From positions 1 to 64,000 of the forward strand of contig JAERST010000013.1 in NCBI GenBank assembly GCA_016845365.1: 64,000 nt of DNA, given 5' to 3'. The notes below the pieces were generated by a model. That model saw nothing but the letters and a program-made list of their open reading frames with translations, was not told the origin of the DNA and did not search any database. Shown here piece after piece: positions 59,894 through 64,000 of this stretch (its first letter is position 1; each line of letters begins with the position of its first letter). The translations under genes were made by a program, and so were the position numbers. Source of the stretch: Methanobacteriota archaeon. Lineage in GTDB: Archaea > Thermoplasmatota > Poseidoniia > Poseidoniales > Thalassarchaeaceae.

Positions 59894-60454
59894 ATGCTGT
59901 CGATCACCCCGAAGGCGCGCGAGATGCTCGATTCATTCGCTGAACAAGCTGGCGAAGATGAGCTCTCGCTGCGCGTAGAAATCATCGGTCGTGGTCCAAA
60001 TGGATTCCAGTACGACCTGCAATTCGTCGGCGCCCAGGGCGGCGGCGAAGACGACCTCATCGTTGAGGTCGAGGGAATGAAAGTTCGAGTCGCCGCCCGC
60101 AGCGTGCAATATCTCGATGGTTCAACGCTCGACTTCAAGGAGACGCTGATGGGCGGCGGATTTTCATTTGACAATCCAAATCCTATGTGGGTCGACGAGC
60201 TCTCAAAGAAGGTCGCTGAGATCATCAATAACGAAGTAAATCCAGCCGTGGCCAGCCACGGCGGAGTAGTCGAACTCGTCGGTGTTGACGACGATAAGGC
60301 AATCATCGCCTTCGGTGGAGGCTGCCAAGGCTGCGGCATGGCGGATGTAACTCTCAAGCAAGGTGTTGAGGTGATGATCAAGGAGAAGGTCCCTGAAATC
60401 ACCGAGGTCATCGATTCAACAGACCATGCCGCTGGAACAAATCCGTTCTATTGA
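59894..60454 (+). CDS. Nfu-type Fe-S carrier (A-type-like domain plus NifU C-terminal domain)
   Basis: A 186-residue protein resembling NfuA. The first about 100 residues have the HesB/IscA (A-type) pattern LSITPKAREMLDSFAEQAGEDELSLRVEIIGRGPNGFQYDL without its cysteines, as in NfuA. The second half is the NifU C-terminal domain with VASHGGVVELVGVDDDKAIIAFGGGCQGCGMADVTLKQGVE, where the C-x-x-C holds a 4Fe-4S cluster between two protomers. The ATG at 59894 is preceded by GGGGTGAGA; the track start at 59792 is upstream of it. It may mature Fe-S enzymes such as MoaA, the radical SAM protein and the AddAB-like nucleases of this window. Confidence 0.88.
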   Translation: MLSITPKAREMLDSFAEQAGEDELSLRVEIIGRGPNGFQYDLQFVGAQGGGEDDLIVEVEGMKVRVAARSVQYLDGSTLDFKETLMGGGFSFDNPNPMWVDELSKKVAEIINNEVNPAVASHGGVVELVGVDDDKAIIAFGGGCQGCGMADVTLKQGVEVMIKEKVPEITEVIDSTDHAAGTNPFY

Positions 60455-60481
60455 GTCGTTCAACACGACTTGAACTGCGGC

Positions 60482-61252
60482 TCAGTATACCATTCTGACT
60501 TCATCGTCGTCACGATTGTCACCAGGCGCTGGTAGAGCATTTGCCTGCGCCCGCTCAAATGCCTCGCGCACGCGCTCTTCGATAGCGCGCGCATCCTCGA
60601 GCAAGCCCTTGACGGGAATCTCCATGTCGAGTAAATCGCAGACTCCCTCAATCGCTAGAAGAGCGGCTCGAGCATCCGGATACATCGGATTGCACTCAGC
60701 TAGAAGTGCTGTAACATCGAGTCCGCGTCGCTCACCCTCAGCAATCAGATAGCCGGAGATTCCTGAGACGATTCCTTGCTGAATTCGTTGAATCCCGGAA
60801 TCGTCGAGCGCATCGCGCCCAATCGCAGTCGAGGAGACTCCCCAAAGGTCGCTCTCCTCCTTGATTCCCAAATCATTGCTAACCACCCCGTCGATGACGA
60901 TTAGGCGCTCGAAGCCACCTTTGGTGAACCACTCGAGAACGGTCTCGCCGAAGTGGACGTCGTTTTGGGGTGGGAATTGAATCTCGGCGATGAAAACGCC
61001 GAGGTCTTCGCCTTGGTAGACGCGAACCGGGTGCTTAGGAACCGAGTCGTGAATCAGCGCGATGGCTGGAAATTCTGGATGGAGCACGGTTCCCATCGGA
61101 TTCAGTTCGAGGGTCTGTATGATGTGAGACATCGCGATGACCCCGACCGAACCAACCGTCGAAAAGCCACAAATCGCTGTACCACCAAGCCTTGTGGGGT
61201 CCGCTGCGGAGTGCAGGACGAGGGGGTAGGCCGAGTTGTCGTGTCCACCCAT
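60482..61252 (-). CDS. PAC2-family protein (proteasome assembly chaperone-like)
   Basis: A 256-residue protein of the PAC2/COG2047 family. It has GGTAICGFSTVGSVGVIAMSHIIQTLELNPMGTVLHPEFPAIALIHDSVPKHPVRVYQ at the start, IVIDGVVSNDLG in the middle and GIVSGISGYLIAEGERRGLDVTALLAECNPMYPDARAALLAIEGVCDLLDMEIPVKGLLEDARAIEERVREAFE, the typical fold-closing helices. Archaeal relatives (PbaA/PbaB) help assemble the 20S proteasome. The C-terminus ends EVRMVY, close to but not the classic hydrophobic-Tyr-X tail that docks into the alpha ring. It is convergent with the Nfu gene. Chaperone function is inferred from family. Confidence 0.82.
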   Translation of the reverse strand: MGGHDNSAYPLVLHSAADPTRLGGTAICGFSTVGSVGVIAMSHIIQTLELNPMGTVLHPEFPAIALIHDSVPKHPVRVYQGEDLGVFIAEIQFPPQNDVHFGETVLEWFTKGGFERLIVIDGVVSNDLGIKEESDLWGVSSTAIGRDALDDSGIQRIQQGIVSGISGYLIAEGERRGLDVTALLAECNPMYPDARAALLAIEGVCDLLDMEIPVKGLLEDARAIEERVREAFERAQANALPAPGDNRDDDEVRMVY

Positions 61253-61436
61253 CGTGTCGTTGCCGGGTTCGGTCCGTCTTGAATCAAACGGTCGCGCGAG
61301 GGGGCGGTGAGAAGGTGGGCATATGTCGGATAGGGAGCGGCCGGGAGGACGGCCGGAGTAATGCCTGCCGCTCTGAAAAATGATATGATTTGCGCGTCGA
61401 TTTTATCAAAAGGAGGCTTTTGCTCGCGTCGATAAC
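61253..61436. promoter_or_regulatory. divergent region between PAC2 and unknown gene
   Basis: A 184-bp gap. Close to the plus-strand gene lie GATATGATTTG and TTTTATCAAAAGGAGGC. The AAAGGAGG would be a Shine-Dalgarno but is about 20 nt from the annotated ATG at 61437. An ORF starting nearer to it has not been found. Confidence 0.3.
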
Positions 61437-61982
61437 ATGTCTGAGGATGAGAATACAAACATCGGACGCATCTGGATTCGAGTCGGGTCGACCGAGGTCG
61501 ATTTGACGGGATCAGCCCGCGAAGTCAATGATTCTTGGCTGAAATTGAAGGATCAAGACACCTGGGCATCTGCTCTTTCGAAGATTCGAGCGGCCAGACA
61601 AGACGCTATCGAGGCCGCTCGGCAATCGTTGAGCGAAGCGGGTGTGCCTGAACGCGGCTCAGCCTTCAGGCGATTGCTTGAGAATTGCAATATCTATCGA
61701 ACCGGAGACGTGATTCTTGCCGCAATTCACTACCTGCGCTCGGTCGAGAAAGAGGAGGATACTCCACCTCGCGCAGTCAAGAAATTGATTGCAGATTCTG
61801 GTCGCTGGGATGAGGTCGAGCTCGAAAAGTGGAACCTCTCGCTCTACATCAATCGCATGCTCGATGATTCATCGGCTCGCGGAAAACCAGCCCTTCTGAC
61901 ATATCCGGAGGGCCGCGAGAAAAATCGCTACGTCATTCTGACCGACGCGGGGCGCGACTATCTCGAGAGGCTGTCATCGTGA
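61437..61982 (+). CDS. unknown protein, possibly winged-helix C-terminus
   Basis: A 181-residue soluble protein of a family I do not recognise. The N-terminal part (RIWIRVGSTEVDLTGSAREVNDSWLKL) looks like a short beta domain. The middle is helical and charged. The last 90 residues (DTPPRAVKKLIADSGRWDEVELEKWNLSLYINRMLDDSSARGKPALLTYPEGREKNRYVILTDAGRDYLERL) have the pattern of a winged helix-turn-helix ending in a wing and helix. This is a guess from pattern only. The stop overlaps the start of the pentapeptide-repeat gene, so the two are co-translated. Confidence 0.65.
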   Translation: MSEDENTNIGRIWIRVGSTEVDLTGSAREVNDSWLKLKDQDTWASALSKIRAARQDAIEAARQSLSEAGVPERGSAFRRLLENCNIYRTGDVILAAIHYLRSVEKEEDTPPRAVKKLIADSGRWDEVELEKWNLSLYINRMLDDSSARGKPALLTYPEGREKNRYVILTDAGRDYLERLSS

Positions 61983-62404
61983 GCGAGAATGTCGAAGAAG
62001 GCGAATCGGTCGGTGATGGTGAAGAAGCCAAGGATTGGTCCTTCACCTCGCACGTCGGTGCTGATTTGCGCGGCGCGAACCTTGCTGGTGCGAACCTGCG
62101 CCGCGCGGTTTTCGACGGGGCTGACCTTGAGGGCGCCGACCTATCAGGAGCCGATTTGCGCCGCGCTTCCTTCAAGCGAGCCAATCTAATGAAAGCCGCT
62201 TTCGATGGCGCGGACATGCGCGATGCGAGTTTCATCAAAGCACGCATGAACCTCTCAAATTTCCAATGGTGTAGACTCGACCGCGCTGACCTGCGCGGAA
62301 TTCGCGGTCGCTACGCCATCTGGCGCGAAGCGAATTGGTGGGACGCGATTATGGATGATGACCTTCGCGCCGCCCTAACCAAAAAATGGCCAAAGAAAGA
62401 GTGA
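61979..62404 (+). CDS. pentapeptide repeat protein
   Basis: A 141-residue protein with a run of A-(D/N)-L-x-x pentapeptides (ADLRGANLAGANLRRAVFDGADLEGADLSGADLRRASFKRANLMKAAFDGADMRDASF), which folds as a right-handed quadrilateral beta-helix. About 14 repeats give three to four coils. A conserved-looking tail (WCRLDRADLRGIRGRYAIWREANWWDAIMDDDLRAALTKKW) follows. The start is a GTG overlapping the upstream stop (GTGAG). Such proteins range from DNA mimics to unknown; nothing here decides the role. Confidence 0.85.
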   Translation: MSENVEEGESVGDGEEAKDWSFTSHVGADLRGANLAGANLRRAVFDGADLEGADLSGADLRRASFKRANLMKAAFDGADMRDASFIKARMNLSNFQWCRLDRADLRGIRGRYAIWREANWWDAIMDDDLRAALTKKWPKKE

Positions 62405-62430
62405 CTGCACCCCAGTCAAGCAAACTCAAT

Positions 62431-62847
62431 TCATTCTGGCGCCATCTTCGCGAGCCCTTCACGCATCCAGTCTGGTACCGAAACCTTCTGCTGAATCTCA
62501 CTCATGTCGACACAAACTGTCACTTGGTCGGCACTCCAACAAAGAGTGCCGTCTTGATTGCGAAATTCGATACGCCAGGTAATCGAAGTATTGCCCACGC
62601 GAGGGACAGTGATCGTGCAGTGAACGGTATCGCCATAGGCCAGTGGATGGTGAAAATTTGCTTCGGAATGAACCAACGGGAAACCGATTTGATGTTTCAT
62701 CAGCACCTCATTGTAATGCATGCCACACGAAAATTCCCACGACTCCTCGTAAAATCGGTGCGCCAAATCCCAAAATCGCGGATAATACACGATACGCGCG
62801 AGGTCAACCATGGGGAAGTCGACGCGGCGAGTCGAGGTGAATGCCAT
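62431..62847 (-). CDS. 4-hydroxybenzoyl-CoA-thioesterase-like hotdog protein (YbgC type)
   Basis: A 138-residue acyl-CoA thioesterase. FPMVDLARIVYYPRFWDLAHRFYEES carries the catalytic Asp in the Y-Y-type pattern D-x-x-x-I-V-Y-Y-x-x-F of 4HBT thioesterases. FPLVHSEANFHHPLAYGDTVHCTITVPRVGNTSITWRIEFRNQDGTLCW is the hotdog sheet. The track start at 62946 adds residues without match; the ATG at 62847 is chosen. The chain length or CoA substrate is unknown. It lies downstream of tRNA-Arg on the same strand. Confidence 0.82.
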   Translation of the reverse strand: MAFTSTRRVDFPMVDLARIVYYPRFWDLAHRFYEESWEFSCGMHYNEVLMKHQIGFPLVHSEANFHHPLAYGDTVHCTITVPRVGNTSITWRIEFRNQDGTLCWSADQVTVCVDMSEIQQKVSVPDWMREGLAKMAPE

Positions 62848-62968
62848 GTCGCCGCGTCGGGGCTCAATCAATTGAACATACAGGTGGGTTCGCCATCTGG
62901 GCTTACTTTCGTTAACAAGCGCCGAGATGGCGGACCTCCCGCACAATCACAGATTGCGCTCAGGTCCA

Positions 62969-63006
62969 CCATTCAGGAATGCATACGCCTCCAAACGCCT
63001 GAATGG
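62969..63006 (-). repeat. 9-bp inverted repeat abutting the tRNA-Arg 3' end
   Basis: CCATTCAGG (62969-62977) and CCTGAATGG (62998-63006) are perfect inverted repeats with a 20-nt spacer. The second arm overlaps the CCA end of the tRNA on the minus strand. It may be a 3' trailer hairpin for processing or termination, or a remnant of an integration site. Confidence 0.5.
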
Positions 63007-63080
63007 CGGACCCACCGCGATTCGAACACGGGTTTGAGGCTCCGCAAGCCCCAGTGATATCCAGGCTACACTATGGGTCC
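63004..63080 (-). tRNA. tRNA-Arg (anticodon GCG), CCA encoded
   Basis: On the minus strand the acceptor stem GGACCCA/TGGGTCC pairs fully, the D arm is GTGTAGCCTGGATATCAC, and the anticodon arm GGGGC-TTGCGGA-GCCTC gives anticodon GCG, reading CGC/CGU arginine codons. The T arm CCGTG-TTCGAAT-CGCGG is standard, with a 4-nt variable loop and discriminator G. The 3' CCA is genomically encoded. No intron is seen. Confidence 0.93.
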
Positions 63081-63134
63081 AGCGAGCCGCTCGACCTGTG
63101 ACTTCGGTTTAATTCCGACGGTCGCTGGATGGGC

Positions 63135-63485
63135 TCAGAGACTGAGCGGAAGAACCGTCTTCCAGCGAGGCTCTGCGAGCTTCTTCGCATTGGGGCCGTC
63201 GCGCACATTCCTAGTCTTGTGAGTCAGTACACCGTGCATGCCATCGACAGAGAATTTGACACGAAGTTCGACCATTCGATCGCGCTCAGCAGCATTCATC
63301 TGGTCGCCATCCAATTCGATGGTTCCACCAGCATCAGCGCCAGCATTGGTGATGCTCAGTGAATTGCCTTCCATGCTGGCGCGCGGAGCAAAATCGAAGT
63401 CGTTTGGGTCGTTCATGAAAACGTCGACATCGACGATGAGACGGTCTCGAACCGAGGCCTTCTTTATCTCGATAGAGCGCACCAT
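63135..63485 (-). CDS. unknown small protein
   Basis: A 116-residue protein I do not recognise. It alternates beta-like stretches (MVRSIEIKKASVRDRLIVDVDVFMND, SLSITNAGADAGGTIELDG) with a charged helix (NAAERDRMVELRVKF) and ends basic then hydrophobic (RWKTVLPLSL). No signal or membrane segment and no catalytic motif is seen. Codon use looks like the neighbours and the frame is open on the same strand as the next gene, 54 bp away, so it is probably real. Confidence 0.5.
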   Translation of the reverse strand: MVRSIEIKKASVRDRLIVDVDVFMNDPNDFDFAPRASMEGNSLSITNAGADAGGTIELDGDQMNAAERDRMVELRVKFSVDGMHGVLTHKTRNVRDGPNAKKLAEPRWKTVLPLSL

Positions 63486-63539
63486 CGTAGCCTTCCACAG
63501 GCCGGGAGTTGAAAGGCCTTCTCCATCGGAATTGAGGCT

Positions 63540-64000
63540 CTAGACGCCGACTTCGCTGACCCTTGGAATCAGAATTACGTAATCGATTGTTAGTGTCCAG
63601 TCGTTGCCTGTATCGGGGTCCAGTCCATCGATTGGAATGTCCGGGTCACACTCGTCAGCCGTTACTGTCCAAACCCACTCCCCCTGACCAAACCTCGCTC
63701 CTGCTTCGTTGAGCAAACTCGCTATGAGGCTCTCAGAGGAGTCGGCACTGACGGTGTATCCACTCTCGGGCCACGGATTCATCTCGCCTCGGTCGATGCG
63801 CGCGGTCGCGTTGAGTGTGACATTATCCTGAGCGGTCTGCGCGCTCGTGGTCCAACCTGTCATCGGCACGTTGAGTCTGAGCGTGAAATTGTCTTCCGGC
63901 CAGTGAATAGGGAGTAGGTCTCGTGCCAGAGTCAACGTCGCATTGACCTGCATGATGCGTGCTCCTTCACCAGGGATATGCTGGTTCACCGTGCTCTCCC
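63540..64000 (-). CDS. unknown beta-rich protein, 5' end beyond the window
   Basis: Only the C-terminal part lies in the window (at least 149 residues). The track start is a GTG at 63989, but the frame stays open to the edge and reads on naturally (STVNQHIPGEGARIMQVNATLTLARDLLPIHWPEDNFTLRLNV), so the gene is probably cut by the boundary. It has repeated N-x-T/S sequons and beta-rich patterns with WVWTVTADECDPDIPIDG, as in an extracytoplasmic domain. No membrane segment or motif is visible in this part. Family unknown. Confidence 0.5.
   Translation of the reverse strand, partial: ESTVNQHIPGEGARIMQVNATLTLARDLLPIHWPEDNFTLRLNVPMTGWTTSAQTAQDNVTLNATARIDRGEMNPWPESGYTVSADSSESLIASLLNEAGARFGQGEWVWTVTADECDPDIPIDGLDPDTGNDWTLTIDYVILIPRVSEVGV

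Overview
The window is chromosomal DNA of a moderately GC-rich archaeon. It is most likely a Marine Group II (Poseidoniia/Poseidoniales) euryarchaeon or a close relative in the Thermoplasmatota. Archaeal markers are the secE-spt5-rpl11-rpl1-rpl10-rpl12 cluster behind ftsZ, MCM, GatE, Pth2, Trm1, archaeal AK6, the P0/P1 stalk tails ending in G-L-x-x-L-F-G, a radical SAM archaeosine-type enzyme and a PAC2 proteasome-chaperone protein. Mixed in are bacterial-type systems (Liv ABC transporter, AddAB-like helicase-nuclease, CaxA antiporter, cysteine dioxygenase) and very large secreted RCC1/Cys-rich repeat proteins. This mixture fits surface-ocean group II euryarchaea, but the assignment is inferred from gene content only.

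Layout. 0.1-1.3 kb: a Ca2+/H+ antiporter on the minus strand. 1.4-8.5 kb: a long plus-strand gene run of nitrilase, AK6, a CDP-alcohol phosphotransferase, ftsZ, secE, spt5 and the L11/L1/L10/L12 ribosomal genes. 8.7-13.3 kb (minus): a YchF-type GTPase, a divergent oxidase-like membrane protein with a small membrane partner, and the radical SAM protein. 13.4-14.8 kb: a membrane-anchored hexapeptide transferase and a coiled-coil protein. 14.9-25.1 kb (minus): an M20 peptidase and an AddA/AddB-like pair with overlapping genes. 25.2-37 kb (minus): a secreted thioredoxin-fold protein, threonine aldolase and three tandem paralogues of about 1,050 residues, each with seven RCC1 blades and fifteen Cys-rich repeats. 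37-41.6 kb: an aminotransferase, cysteine dioxygenase, an aquaporin-like membrane protein, Pth2, and an ECF S component next to a DUF4430-like protein. 41.7-46 kb (minus): GatE and MCM. 46.2-47.2 kb: a PPC-domain protein and an alpha/beta hydrolase. 47.3-55.8 kb (minus): a complete Liv-type amino-acid ABC transporter with unusual fusions. 56-62.4 kb: PurM, Trm1, MoaA, an Nfu-type Fe-S carrier, a PAC2 protein, an unknown protein and a pentapeptide-repeat protein. 62.4-64 kb: a hotdog thioesterase, tRNA-Arg(GCG) and two unknown genes, the last running off the window.

The most unusual content is: (i) an L11 gene that encodes only the C-terminal RNA-binding domain; (ii) an Spt5 with a degenerate Nudix domain at its N-terminus; (iii) a 33-nt element shared by the secE and rpl11 leaders (26/33 identical); (iv) a Liv binding protein whose first domain looks like a circularly permuted SBP_bac_3 fold followed by two LivJ domains, feeding a LivH-LivM fused permease; (v) an archaeal AddAB-like pair in which both subunits carry a Cys-rich, probably Fe-S nuclease domain; (vi) the RCC1/Cys-repeat paralogue trio; (vii) an oxidase-like membrane protein that seems to lack the heme ligands. 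No CRISPR array, insertion sequence or prophage was seen.
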